NCBI RefSeq assembly: GCF_002584985.1 | Contig: NZ_NUPZ01000017.1 | Coordinates: 62,001 to 126,000 of the forward strand | Source: Bacillus sp. AFS029637 | GTDB taxonomy: Bacteria > Bacillota > Bacilli > Bacillales > Bacillaceae_G | Length of the DNA: 64,000 nucleotides | Reading direction: 5' to 3' | Shown: positions 44,452 through 53,467 of the stretch, one piece after another | How the letters are laid out: each line of letters begins with the position of its first letter | Position numbering within the stretch: position 1 is the stretch's first letter | The notes under the pieces: generated by a model | The model's input: only the letters and a program-made list of their open reading frames with translations | The model's database searches: none | What the model was told of the DNA's origin: nothing | Position numbers and translations under genes: made by a program

Positions 44452-44515
44452 TTGTTGATGAGTTAAAGGTAAAGGACTGGAATAAGAAAATAGATTAATT
44501 CATAGGGAGGATGCA

Positions 44516-45490
44516 ATGATGAACCCCAGAAAGTTAGAAATGGCTTTTAAAAGATATAGCAAAAATTTTGTGGATGGAATCAAATTTGAAGATGTTAAAG
44601 ATAAATATAATGTCAGTAGAAGTAAGGTTGAGAAAATTGTTGAACAAAATGAAACAGAGAAAGATCACATCCTACTAATCAATTTAAGCAAAATTTTCTC
44701 ATATCACTTGTCACTATGGAAAAACGATGTATTGATAAGCGGTGGAAACAATGTAGAAGGATTAAAGAACATGCAGAAAGTCTTATTTTACCAGTGCATG
44801 GGACAAGATCTTTATAAAATCAGATATCCAAAGATGATTTTGGGGTATACGTTTAGAGAAGTCGTCCTCACATTAGTTCATTTTGCAATGTATGGATGGG
44901 AGAAAGAAGAAAATATATTATATGATTTTATGGTTCATCACTTCGGTGGACATTTAATAGATGCTAATGAAGAGAATAGACATATTTGGTTTTTGCTAGA
45001 GCTATACTCGCAGTATAGAAATAAAACCATCATGGGGACAAATGAAAAATTGCATCTAGTCGTGAAAAATAAGTTTAAAGAAGCTGAACTACGATGCGAT
45101 TTAATCCCTGAAGACCTAAATATATATGATGAAGTGTTAGGACGTTGGTCGACTCGTGACTTAGAAGAAATAGAATATCTAATTTCGATAATGTCTCAGT
45201 ATCATTCTGCGTTAGCTTCTGAAATCGGACAGCTAGGTGAATTTGATGATTTCAGATACGGATTTTATCCTTTTGAAATATTATTTTTAATCCATGTAAG
45301 GAAACAACTAGGGTTGCCAGTACCTACTCAAATCGATAATTTTCTGATGAATACTCCAGAAGCTAGAATGGTATTTGGGGAACATGAGTCATATCCTGAA
45401 TGGGATCCCGTACTTCAGATGATTGATCAATTTTATCATGAAAACTATCCGGAATATATTCCTAACAAGCATGGAGAATTATTTCAATAA
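44516..45490 (+). CDS. Large hypothetical immunity-type protein
   Basis: 324 residues, helical and tryptophan/tyrosine-rich. I recognise no family with confidence. The middle (LVHFAMYGWEKEENILYDFMVHHFGGHL...ENRHIWFLLELY) is loosely like the DUF1911 immunity proteins of PoNe toxins. It follows the truncated linker copy, so it may be the immunity gene of a lost toxin tip. A GGGAGG site precedes the ATG. Confidence 0.55.
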   Translation: MMNPRKLEMAFKRYSKNFVDGIKFEDVKDKYNVSRSKVEKIVEQNETEKDHILLINLSKIFSYHLSLWKNDVLISGGNNVEGLKNMQKVLFYQCMGQDLYKIRYPKMILGYTFREVVLTLVHFAMYGWEKEENILYDFMVHHFGGHLIDANEENRHIWFLLELYSQYRNKTIMGTNEKLHLVVKNKFKEAELRCDLIPEDLNIYDEVLGRWSTRDLEEIEYLISIMSQYHSALASEIGQLGEFDDFRYGFYPFEILFLIHVRKQLGLPVPTQIDNFLMNTPEARMVFGEHESYPEWDPVLQMIDQFYHENYPEYIPNKHGELFQ

Positions 45491-45506
45491 AAGGGAGGAA
45501 GCTAAT

Positions 45507-45962
45507 ATGCATGATCAAGGGATAGCGCAGATTATATTTCTTGATAGCAAGGATTTGGAAACGTTTTTGAAGGAGCAAGGAGGTTATGACTTACATGAAG
45601 ACCTATTAAAATATGGATTGACGACGAAACAGTTTTTATACGTTGACTATAAAGGTGAGCAATACCAAGAAATTGTCAATTTTATTCTTGATTACGAATT
45701 TGCCCACCAAATTGAATTAGCAAGACAAGAGGAACTTGAGAAATTAGAAGCATTTAATTATGAATTTTTACCTGATAAGATCGAGATGGCCAACAAAATA
45801 CTGTCACCAAAGGGATATGGTCTATTTTTATATCCAAGTTCGGGCGACTTTTACGCATTATTCATTGCGAAAATAGAGAATGTAACAAAGATTCTGCAAG
45901 AAGAAGTGCTGCTCGATGATAAAATCCCTTTTCAAGAAAGGTGTATCAAATATTATAGATAG
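45507..45962 (+). CDS. Hypothetical immunity-type protein
   Basis: 151 residues from the ATG at 45507, chosen because AAGGGAGG lies just upstream. It lies 16 bases after the 324-residue gene and is probably co-transcribed. The pattern (LKYGLTTKQFLYVDYKGEQYQEIVNFI...ILSPKGYGLFLYPSSGDFYALFI) loosely resembles DUF6630 proteins. No signal or membrane segment. Confidence 0.55.
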   Translation: MHDQGIAQIIFLDSKDLETFLKEQGGYDLHEDLLKYGLTTKQFLYVDYKGEQYQEIVNFILDYEFAHQIELARQEELEKLEAFNYEFLPDKIEMANKILSPKGYGLFLYPSSGDFYALFIAKIENVTKILQEEVLLDDKIPFQERCIKYYR

Positions 45963-46084
45963 GCCTAAGGATTGTACGCCTTCAACCTTGAATCCGGTCA
46001 AGATTTCCTTATAAGTTAATATCAAGATTGCATAACCATCTAGAATGTGCTATTTTTGGCCACGTACGATTTTTATAACACCAT

Positions 46085-46294
46085 GTGTTACTTATTTCTA
46101 TTGATCATATAAATATTCTTGAAGAAGTAGAAAGAGACCTTGAGATGTGTGCACTAAATCGTTTAGTAAATGGAAAAGTAGATAATTTTTATGAAAAGGT
46201 ATTTAAGGTGTATAAAATGGGAGGATGGCCCTGTGGATGGAAAGGTGAGTACCCTAAAGGGAAAATGATTGTTTACTTACCAAATGAAAAATGA
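46085..46294 (+). pseudogene. C-terminal remnant of an AHH-type immunity gene
   Basis: The last ~55 residues (LEMCALNRLVNGKVDNFYEKV...GGWPCGWKGEYPKG) match the end of the immunity protein at 39478-39972. The first two-thirds are gone. It shows that a second AHH cassette once lay here. Confidence 0.75.
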
Positions 46295-46414
46295 AGGCTT
46301 ACATACCGATATACTTTATAAATTTAATGAAATTTATAGTGAAATAATTATAGAGAGATGACAGGGAGTAATCGATACGTATAAATATCTTGATAGTTTA
46401 GGAGGGATTATTAA

Positions 46415-47068
46415 ATGATTAATCTATCTAATATTCCAGATTTGATAGCAAAGTCGGCAGCAAGTGATATTGAAATTCAAGCAGTAGAAAATCGTATGAA
46501 TGTTACATTACCTAATGTATATAAGGAATTATTGAGATGTACAAATGGCTTTTCAATTGGTGGTGGGTTACTTATTTATGGCACGGAGCATATTGCAGAA
46601 AGGAACGAGGTTTGGGAAGTAGATGAGTATGCAATGGGGTATGTCGCAATTGGTGATGACGGTGGCGGTAATGTATTTTTAATGGCTCAGCATGCAAAGG
46701 AAAAAGAGGTGTTAGTAATTGGTTCTGGGGATATGAATCCAAGCCATGCTACTGTAATTACCGCTGATTTTAAAAAATGGGTGAATAGTGGTTGTTTAAG
46801 TGAAATAGAACAGAAAACAATAAATAAGTTATCTGATATTTGTAATATAGTGTTAGTGAAAACTCCTAGTGAAGGTTTGAAAGATTTAATAAAAATAAAG
46901 AACGTATTAGGGCTTGAGATTGCCACAGTAGATTTGCTAAAGGGTTCAAAAAATCTTCCTTATATATTAGTAGAGAGATTTCCATACGGTAAGGCGAAAA
47001 AACTCATTGAAAAATTAGCAATTGATAGTACTATACTGAGTATAGAAGTGGCTGGAAAAAACAGTTAA
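46415..47068 (+). CDS. SMI1/KNR4-family immunity protein
   Basis: 217 residues. The SUKH pattern is clear: VENRMNVTLPNVYKELLRCTNGFSIGGGLLIYG, then YVAIGDDGGGNVFLM. A second small domain (about 150-217) with RFPYGKAKKLIEKL may be L7/L12-like. Such proteins bind and block toxins in the cytosol. No toxin gene is adjacent. The ribosome site is GGAGGG. Confidence 0.85.
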   Translation: MINLSNIPDLIAKSAASDIEIQAVENRMNVTLPNVYKELLRCTNGFSIGGGLLIYGTEHIAERNEVWEVDEYAMGYVAIGDDGGGNVFLMAQHAKEKEVLVIGSGDMNPSHATVITADFKKWVNSGCLSEIEQKTINKLSDICNIVLVKTPSEGLKDLIKIKNVLGLEIATVDLLKGSKNLPYILVERFPYGKAKKLIEKLAIDSTILSIEVAGKNS

Positions 47069-47140
47069 TATTAGAGGGTAACTTTCATACGAATAGAGAA
47101 ATCTATATGGATCCAAGGGAGTAAATAGGGAGAGTTAAAA

Positions 47141-47608
47141 ATGATTATAAATGATGCAGTTTTTGGTGAGATTGAGTATACATATGGATGGGTTAAGGAC
47201 ATTACCGTTGAATTTTGTGGAAAAGAAGTTGAAATAGCATTGATAGTGAAAGGTGAAAAAGACGGTAAGTTTGATGAAGAACAATATACTGCTTATAATT
47301 CATTATTGCAAAATTGGGAACGACTGCAGCAAGTTTTTTTACAAGCGATTTTAGACTATTACAAGCAAGAGCGTCAACAATTAGGGTATGCTGTTGAATT
47401 TAATGAAAATTACCCGCATATCGAAACAATTGATCAATTACTTAAGAGGATCACTTTAGTTGGAATTGTAGTCCCATATGGAGATATTCATGAAGAACGA
47501 GATATTGGGATAACTTTCGATTGTACGTGGGATACAGAGAATGGACTAGGAATACGTCTACTAAATGAAAAAGTAACTGAAGTGGGGTATCAAGACGTTG
47601 CCATTTAA
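47141..47608 (+). CDS. Immunity protein, paralogue of the 35093 gene
   Basis: 155 residues, the same length as the gene at 35093 and similar throughout (IINDAVFGEIEYTYGWVKDITVEFCGKE; FDCTWDTENGLGIRLLNEK). Here it has no toxin partner. It may guard against cells carrying the same HNH-like module or a variant of it. Confidence 0.7.
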   Translation: MIINDAVFGEIEYTYGWVKDITVEFCGKEVEIALIVKGEKDGKFDEEQYTAYNSLLQNWERLQQVFLQAILDYYKQERQQLGYAVEFNENYPHIETIDQLLKRITLVGIVVPYGDIHEERDIGITFDCTWDTENGLGIRLLNEKVTEVGYQDVAI

Positions 47609-47636
47609 CTTTTAATCTAAGGAGTGAAAAAGTAGT

Positions 47637-48092
47637 ATGAAAGAATTTGAGGAAAAGTTTAGTGAATTGCAAGCTGATATGATATCTATATGCATGGAAT
47701 ATGTTGAAAATAGAGCTGATAAAGTATATGTGTACGCTTCATGTGAAGAAGATATGATTTCTAGTAGTTTCTTTTATTTAATTAACAATAAGTATGTAGA
47801 GTGTCACAAGGTTAATGATGCATTGAAAAATGGGGGGAAAAGATATGATGTATATCCAGAACGAATGTTTCAGGTTCTACAAATTATAAGTGAAGATATT
47901 GAAGGAATTGAAATGTTATGCAAAGAATACGAAAAAGATATGCCAACTGAGATGAAATTAATATACGATGCTAAGAGTGGTAAGTTTAGAGCTGAATATG
48001 AGTATGATTTAATCCATACAAATGATGATATAAAAACGGCTGATGATTTTGCTGATGAGTGGTTTGAGGAAGTGAAAAATAATAACCTTTAA
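47637..48092 (+). CDS. Hypothetical immunity-type protein, possibly DUF600-like
   Basis: 151 residues with YVENRADKVYVYASCEEDMISSSFFYLINNKYVE, MKLIYDAKSGKFRAEYEYD and a final DEWFEEVK. The strand pattern vaguely resembles DUF600/YezG immunity proteins, but I cannot confirm this. It lies 28 bases after the previous immunity gene. Confidence 0.55.
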   Translation: MKEFEEKFSELQADMISICMEYVENRADKVYVYASCEEDMISSSFFYLINNKYVECHKVNDALKNGGKRYDVYPERMFQVLQIISEDIEGIEMLCKEYEKDMPTEMKLIYDAKSGKFRAEYEYDLIHTNDDIKTADDFADEWFEEVKNNNL

Positions 48093-48148
48093 AAGGGGTA
48101 CAGTAATAGTTATATCTTAGTTAAATAGATAATGAGTGGGAGTAGAAA

Positions 48149-48628
48149 ATGGAGAAATCGATGGATTTTAATGAGCGAATAGCCATTTTATATAAAATGC
48201 GTTTTCTAGAGAATGAAGGGGATGATATTGAAGTTTTTGAGAGTATTCTTACTGAATTAGCGAATAAAGGGACAAATGATATAATTCCTGATCTTTGTAT
48301 AATTTTTGAGGATGATATTGCTGAGCCATCAGCGGGTGACTACCTTATTGAAACGATTTTTTATATTGCTGAACATTCCGGGGTAGAGGAAGGGCTATAC
48401 AAATTAGCTATTAGTATTCCTAAAATGTTACCTCATGCAGAATTCTGGGCGGAAAGAATTCATCGGACTCTTTTACATTCAAAAGGTTTAGTCGTATCGT
48501 ATATGAATGTTTTAGAAAATATAAATAATTCAATAAAGCAAATAATTAAAGGGATTCTTCTTGAGATAAGGGAGGACGACCCAGATTTATATTTAGAAAA
48601 AGTAAATTCAATCTTAGAGAAATTGTGA
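48149..48628 (+). CDS. Imm30-family immunity protein
   Basis: 159 residues, all-helical. The pattern (ERIAILYKMRFLENEGDDIEVFESIL, LCIIFEDDIAEPSAGDYLIETIFYI, AEFWAERIHRTLL) fits Imm30. Two more members lie at 52743 and 54573. The next immunity gene starts 12 bases after the stop. Confidence 0.75.
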   Translation: MEKSMDFNERIAILYKMRFLENEGDDIEVFESILTELANKGTNDIIPDLCIIFEDDIAEPSAGDYLIETIFYIAEHSGVEEGLYKLAISIPKMLPHAEFWAERIHRTLLHSKGLVVSYMNVLENINNSIKQIIKGILLEIREDDPDLYLEKVNSILEKL

Positions 48629-48640
48629 TAAGGGGATACT

Positions 48641-49180
48641 ATGGAAAAGATAAGTGATTTTATATGTTTCGAAAAGCCGTCGCAAGAGATTGTTGAAAAG
48701 TATATAGGTAAAGTTCCTGAACAAATAATAGATTTATGGAAACAATATGGATTTGGAAGTATGTTAAACGGATATTTAAGGTTGGTAAACCCAGAAGAAT
48801 ATTTAGATATATTAAAGGAAAGTTATATCCGTTATGAAGAGGCTATCCCGGTTTTTACAACAGGTATGGGAGATATTCTTGTGTGGGAAAATAACTATTT
48901 ATTATTACTTAAGTATCGAAAAGGTACAGTAGATGTAGCGGGTGGGAAATTTAAGTTTTTCTTCAAAAATATGAAAGATGACTATTTTCTAGAGAAAGTA
49001 TTGGATTGGATGCCTTACAAGCAGGCAATACACAGGTACGGAAGTCTTGAAATTGATGAATGTTTTGGTTACACACCGTTACTTCCATTAGGTGGATCAG
49101 AAAAAGTAGAAAACTTACAAAAGGTTAAACTTATTGAGCATGTTTATTTAATTACTCAATTTATGGGCCCAATAGAATAA
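48641..49180 (+). CDS. GAD-like/DUF1851 immunity protein, paralogue of the 33567 gene
   Basis: 179 residues, the same length as and nearly identical in long stretches to the gene at 33567 (PEQIIDLWKQYGFGSMLNGY, AIPVFTTGMGDILVWENNY). It would be expected to neutralise an Ntox15-type DNase, but no such toxin is adjacent. Confidence 0.85.
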   Translation: MEKISDFICFEKPSQEIVEKYIGKVPEQIIDLWKQYGFGSMLNGYLRLVNPEEYLDILKESYIRYEEAIPVFTTGMGDILVWENNYLLLLKYRKGTVDVAGGKFKFFFKNMKDDYFLEKVLDWMPYKQAIHRYGSLEIDECFGYTPLLPLGGSEKVENLQKVKLIEHVYLITQFMGPIE

Positions 49181-49265
49181 TGAATGAAGAAACTGGATGC
49201 TAGATAAAGGGGCTTTCAGTTTTATTATTTTGAAAAAAGGATATTATTGTAATGGAGGAAAGTAA

Positions 49266-49751
49266 ATGAATACAGAGAACGTAGAAAGTATTTATCAAAA
49301 AGTAGCTATACAGTTAAACAGTATTATTCCAGAAACATGGGAAAAAGTAATGGTATATTCAGAAGTTGATGAATATAGTGATTCGACGGTATTTTTCTAC
49401 TTTCCAAAAAATAAGCGGGAACCGATATACAGTTTAGATATTGAAGATATGGAAGGGATTGATGAAGACGAGACTGAACGTCAATTAAATCTTCTCGACA
49501 GTATCTTCAGAGAGTTATGGGAAGAATTTAAAAGAAATAAGCAGGAACCTTGGACCAATTTAACATTTGAGTTATATTCTACTGGTAAGTTTGATGTTGA
49601 ATTTGATTATACTTTACTAGAGGAAGAAAATAATTATAATCATTATGAGAGATTAATTATATGGAAGTATAAAAAGTTAGGAGTTTCTCCTGATGAAAAG
49701 AGAGAAAGTGATGTGAAACTAATTAGAGAATATATGAATACACAAAAATAA
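49266..49751 (+). CDS. YezG-family immunity protein, paralogue of the 31360 gene
   Basis: 161 residues with the DUF600/YezG pattern (IYQKVAIQLNSIIPETWEKVM, FFYFPKNKREPIYSLDIEDME, LWEEFKRNKQEPWTNLTFEL). It is similar to the toxin-linked YezG along its whole length. No nuclease toxin is adjacent. Confidence 0.87.
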   Translation: MNTENVESIYQKVAIQLNSIIPETWEKVMVYSEVDEYSDSTVFFYFPKNKREPIYSLDIEDMEGIDEDETERQLNLLDSIFRELWEEFKRNKQEPWTNLTFELYSTGKFDVEFDYTLLEEENNYNHYERLIIWKYKKLGVSPDEKRESDVKLIREYMNTQK

Positions 49752-49792
49752 TCTCTACTAGAGTTATAGATATAAGGTGTTTGAAAATACAT

Positions 49793-49953
49793 ACTCCATG
49801 ATGGTTGTACCATCATGGAGTATTACGTGCAATGATAAAATAGAAAACGAAGTACGAGCTTAGGTGAGATGATATTTTACTGGATGATGAACATAAAGCT
49901 AATGAACTTAAAGCACTTGATTGTCAATTAAAGACAACAAGTGCTTTTTTAAT
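49793..49953 (+). repeat. Cassette-boundary repeat, copy D
   Basis: It starts with a perfect hairpin (ACTCCATGATGG-TTGTA-CCATCATGGAGT, 49793-49821), continues AATAGAAAACGAAGTACGAGC, then skips the middle and ends with the AGCACTTG...CAAGTGCTTTTTT hairpin. It follows the YezG paralogue. Confidence 0.82.
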
Positions 49954-49969
49954 GTAAGTGTCAAATATT

Positions 49970-50125
49970 CCCCACGCTATTTGTGAGCAGTAAACCTCCC
50001 ACCTTAAAATTCAGCTAGAGAAAAAAAGTTAGGGGAGAATCGGGCTGCCCGTAAAAGTCTGATTGGTAAAGGCTGATAATTAGTGAAGGATGAACAAAAA
50101 ACCACTAATTAAAGTTTCACTTTAT
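49970..50125 (-). repeat. bcr1 repeat, copy 2
   Basis: Read on the minus strand it begins ATAAAGTGAAACTTTAATTAG, continues through ACGGGCAGCCCGATT and ends near AGCGTGGGG, matching copy 1 at 13849 with several changes. It lies directly behind boundary repeat copy D. Confidence 0.75.
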
Positions 50126-50276
50126 TTTAAAACAAGTTATGGATAAATCCCTATAATTAAAATTTAAAAAATCAAAAAAATGTTAAAGTATGTAATTTTT
50201 TATTTTATAATGGAATTGCAGTTTGGTAAGAATATTTTAAATGTTTGTAATGTAAATCAAACAGGAGGTTGTAAAT

Positions 50277-52055
50277 ATGGGGAGGAAATATGTAATTAGG
50301 ATTCTAGCTTTACTCTCTGTCATATCTCTTTTCTTTAACTTAATGTTACCAAAGGCTAGCGCAGAAATTGAAAAGATTCCATCAGTGAAAACAACAGCTA
50401 CAAACAAAGCTGATGGCGGAAAAGAGATGCATGCAAAGGAGTCTATCACGATCCAAGACAAAGTTGAGTACACCAACTTAGTTGTTGGTAAAGAGTACAC
50501 TGTAAAAGGTAAACTAATGAACAAAGTTACGAATAAGCCGTTATTAATTGATGGAAAAGAAGTAAAGGCTGAGACAAAGTTTACAGCAAAAGAAAAGAAT
50601 GGTTTTGTAACATTAGACTTTCCTTTCGTTGGTGCAGAACAGCAAGGTAGAGAAGTAGTAGTGTTTGAAGAGCTGTATCAAGATGGTGTCTTAGTGGCAA
50701 CTCATGCTGATATTAATGATGTAGGGCAAACAGTTCGATTTGTAGAACCGACAATCAAAACAACAGCAACAAATAAAGCGGATGGTGGAAAAGAGATGCA
50801 TGCAAAAGATTCCATCACGATTCAAGATAAAGTGGAATACAAAGATTTGATCGTAGGAAAAGAATATGTTGTAAAAGGTAAACTAATGAACAAAGTTATG
50901 AACAAACCATTATTAATAGATGGAAAGGAAGTAACAGCTGAGACAAAGTTTACAGCAAAAGAAAAGAACGGTTTTGTAACATTAGACTTTCCTTTCGTTG
51001 GTGCAGAGCAGCAAGGAAGAGAAGTGGTAGTGTTTGAAGAGGTATATCAAGACGGTGTTTTAGTGGCAATTCAATCTGACATTAACGATGTGGGGCAAAC
51101 GGTTCGATTTGTAGAACCAACAATCAAGACAACAGCGACAAACAAAGCAGACGGTGGAAAAGAGATGCATGCAAAAAAGTCCATCACAATCCAAAATAAA
51201 GTGGAATATCAGGACTTAATCGTAGGAAAAGAATATGTTGTAAAAGGTAAATTAATGAACAAGGTTATGAACAAACCATTATTAATAGATGGAAAGGAAG
51301 TAACAGCTGAGACTAAGTTTACAGCAAAAGAAAAGAATGGTTTTGTAACATTAGACTTTCCTTTCGTAGGTGCAGAACAACAAGGAAGAGAAGTAGTAGT
51401 GTTTGAAGAGGTATATCAAGATGGCGTTTTAGTGGCAATTCAATCTGATATTAACGATGCAGGGCAAACAGTTCGATTCGTAGAACCAACAATCAAAACA
51501 ACAGCAACAAACAAAGCGGATGGTGGAAAAGAGATGTATGCAAACGAATCTGTCACGATCCAAGATAAAGTGGAATACAAAGATTTAATCGTAGGTAAAG
51601 AATATGTTGCAAAAGGTAAACTAATGGATAAAGCAACAAAGAAGCCTTTACTAGTTGATGGTAAAGAAGTAGCAATAGAATCTAAGTTTACTGCAAAAGA
51701 GAAAAATGGTTCTATCACAATTGATTTCACATTTAATGCTTCTAAGCTACAAGGTAAAGAAGTAGTAGTATTTGAAGAGCTATATCAAGATGATATTTTA
51801 GTAGCAATCAATGTTGACATTGAAGATGCGAGCCATACAATGAAGTTTAAAGAGAAAAAATTAGGAAAACCACAGCCAGAAAAGCCACAGTCAGAAAAAC
51901 CGCAATCAGAGCAACCTAAAACAGGAAAAACATCAAAAGCAGGAACATTACCAGCTACAGGTGGAAATACGTTCTTTATGTGGTTCTCAGTTGGAGCCGG
52001 TCTTTTGTTATTAACTCTTGGAGCCATATTATTTATGAAACGTAGAAATGCATAA
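50277..52055 (+). CDS. LPXTG-anchored surface protein with four VaFE repeats
   Basis: 592 residues. A signal peptide ends at ASA-EIE (about 29). Four repeats of ~123 residues follow; the first three are almost identical and the fourth is more diverged. Each has KTTATNKADGGKEM, LVVGKEYTVKGKLMNK and the VVVFEE(L/V)YQDG motif that names the VaFE family. Domains of this kind can carry an internal Thr-Gln ester bond that stiffens a fibre-like stalk. The LPATGG motif near residue 556, a hydrophobic segment and a KRRNA tail direct sortase anchoring. It may act as an adhesin stalk. Confidence 0.9.
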   Translation: MGRKYVIRILALLSVISLFFNLMLPKASAEIEKIPSVKTTATNKADGGKEMHAKESITIQDKVEYTNLVVGKEYTVKGKLMNKVTNKPLLIDGKEVKAETKFTAKEKNGFVTLDFPFVGAEQQGREVVVFEELYQDGVLVATHADINDVGQTVRFVEPTIKTTATNKADGGKEMHAKDSITIQDKVEYKDLIVGKEYVVKGKLMNKVMNKPLLIDGKEVTAETKFTAKEKNGFVTLDFPFVGAEQQGREVVVFEEVYQDGVLVAIQSDINDVGQTVRFVEPTIKTTATNKADGGKEMHAKKSITIQNKVEYQDLIVGKEYVVKGKLMNKVMNKPLLIDGKEVTAETKFTAKEKNGFVTLDFPFVGAEQQGREVVVFEEVYQDGVLVAIQSDINDAGQTVRFVEPTIKTTATNKADGGKEMYANESVTIQDKVEYKDLIVGKEYVAKGKLMDKATKKPLLVDGKEVAIESKFTAKEKNGSITIDFTFNASKLQGKEVVVFEELYQDDILVAINVDIEDASHTMKFKEKKLGKPQPEKPQSEKPQSEQPKTGKTSKAGTLPATGGNTFFMWFSVGAGLLLLTLGAILFMKRRNA

Positions 52056-52100
52056 TAAATAGTTTTTTAGGCAGAAGATATGGATATGAAATAAAGTCAT

Positions 52101-52149
52101 AAAGAAAGGCTCTCTTTTGATTCGTTTTTTCAAAAGAGGGTCTTTTCTT
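52101..52149 (+). terminator. Rho-independent terminator
   Basis: CTCTTTTG pairs with CAAAAGAG within a longer AAAGA...TCTTTT stem. It lies 45 bases after the surface protein gene. Confidence 0.7.
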
Positions 52150-52289
52150 AGTAACATGCTGGTTGGTAAACGAAATGTTACTAAGGAATATATGTATAGA
52201 ACTAGATACAAGTAATAGTTGAGGAAAGGCCATTGTTGGAGTGGTGAAAAATAGAAATAAAATTTATGATAATTAAATAGGAGGACATA

Positions 52290-52565
52290 GTGAACAAGAA
52301 AAGGCAGTTAATTCAACAAGTAAAAGTCGTGATACATAAGTTGGAGAAAGACTATGTGAAAGATATTAATAGTGGCATTTTACAACTAATATATATAAGA
52401 TATAAAAAAGCATTAGAAATATTAGAGAATAACGAGGATATTAAGGGAATAACCATTGTGGGTGGTGTGCATGCGTATATGGACAGTTACAATGACTATC
52501 CGCATACGCTATTAGAAGAATTACATAAGGCTGAAACGATAATTAAAGAATTAACTAATAGATAG
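52290..52565 (+). CDS. Small hypothetical immunity-island protein
   Basis: 91 residues from a GTG at 52290 with GGAGG five bases upstream. The helical start (QQVKVVIHKLEKDYVKDI) and the ITIVGGVHAYMDSYNDYPHTLLEELHKAE segment are clear, but I recognise no family. It lies at the start of the second block of immunity genes. Confidence 0.6.
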   Translation: MNKKRQLIQQVKVVIHKLEKDYVKDINSGILQLIYIRYKKALEILENNEDIKGITIVGGVHAYMDSYNDYPHTLLEELHKAETIIKELTNR

Positions 52566-52742
52566 TGATAGAGAAAAAACAAGAAGTGATAAAATAGGGG
52601 AGAAGTTTTTTACGAAAAGAAAAATATAATTCTTGCAATGTTAGAGAATAAGGAGAGCTATTATGAAGTTATGGCAACTTATTAAACTATAAATTTTTTG
52701 AAATTTTTCAATAAACTCTACTCAAAGTATGGAGGGAAATAA

Positions 52743-53213
52743 ATGTCATTAGAAAAAAAGATATTTATTTTAAAAAGAATACGTTTTCTGGAGCATGAAG
52801 ATGATAGTATTGAGCTATTTGAGGAAATCTTAAATGAAATATTGCAAACGGCAGATAATAAAGTAATTATTGATTTGTGCAGTGTATTTCATGATGAAAT
52901 AGATGAACCTTCGATTGTTGGTGATTTAATTGAATCGATTTTTTATATAATCGAAAAAAATGGAGTTGAAGATGGTTTAAATAAAATTATTGAAGGGATA
53001 AGCATTGTTTTGCCACAAGCTAAATATTGTGCTAAAAGGTTCTATAGAAGTCTTCTAGCTTCAGATGATTTTATTATTCCATTTATTAATGTGTTGAAGA
53101 AGGCTAAAACTACAAATAAAGAAGACGTTATTAAAATTTTGAAAGAAATAAGTGAGAAACAACCACAACAATATTTTGAAAAAGTTGATTTGATTTGTAA
53201 AGGGGTTATTTAA
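52743..53213 (+). CDS. Imm30-family immunity protein
   Basis: 156 helical residues similar to the Imm30 gene at 48149 (RIRFLEHEDDSIELFEEIL, LCSVFHDEIDEPSIVGDLIESIFYI, AKYCAKRFYRSLL). A GGAGGG site precedes the ATG. The 254 bases after it contain no usable frame, only likely gene debris. Confidence 0.72.
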   Translation: MSLEKKIFILKRIRFLEHEDDSIELFEEILNEILQTADNKVIIDLCSVFHDEIDEPSIVGDLIESIFYIIEKNGVEDGLNKIIEGISIVLPQAKYCAKRFYRSLLASDDFIIPFINVLKKAKTTNKEDVIKILKEISEKQPQQYFEKVDLICKGVI

Positions 53214-53467
53214 TACTTTAATTATAAAATAACTCTAAAGTTTGCGTGTAGGATCATGAAAATAGCTTTAATATGTTTCATTAAAATATCAATCTAGATA
53301 AATCATATGGTTAATGCTATCTAGAGTGGTTTCGAAAAATATTTGAATAGCACGCCAAAAGCAATGGGCAATTTGAAACCAATTCTTGTAATGGGGTGTA
53401 CTATTGAGGATTACTTTGTGTAATTCTAGCCTAGAAAAGGATTGAATATTTATTAGAAGGTGAAGTT

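Noticed and set aside
32545-49953. CRISPR array made from the repeated segments
   Set aside because: There are only four copies, 4-8 kb apart, with no short regular spacers and no cas genes.
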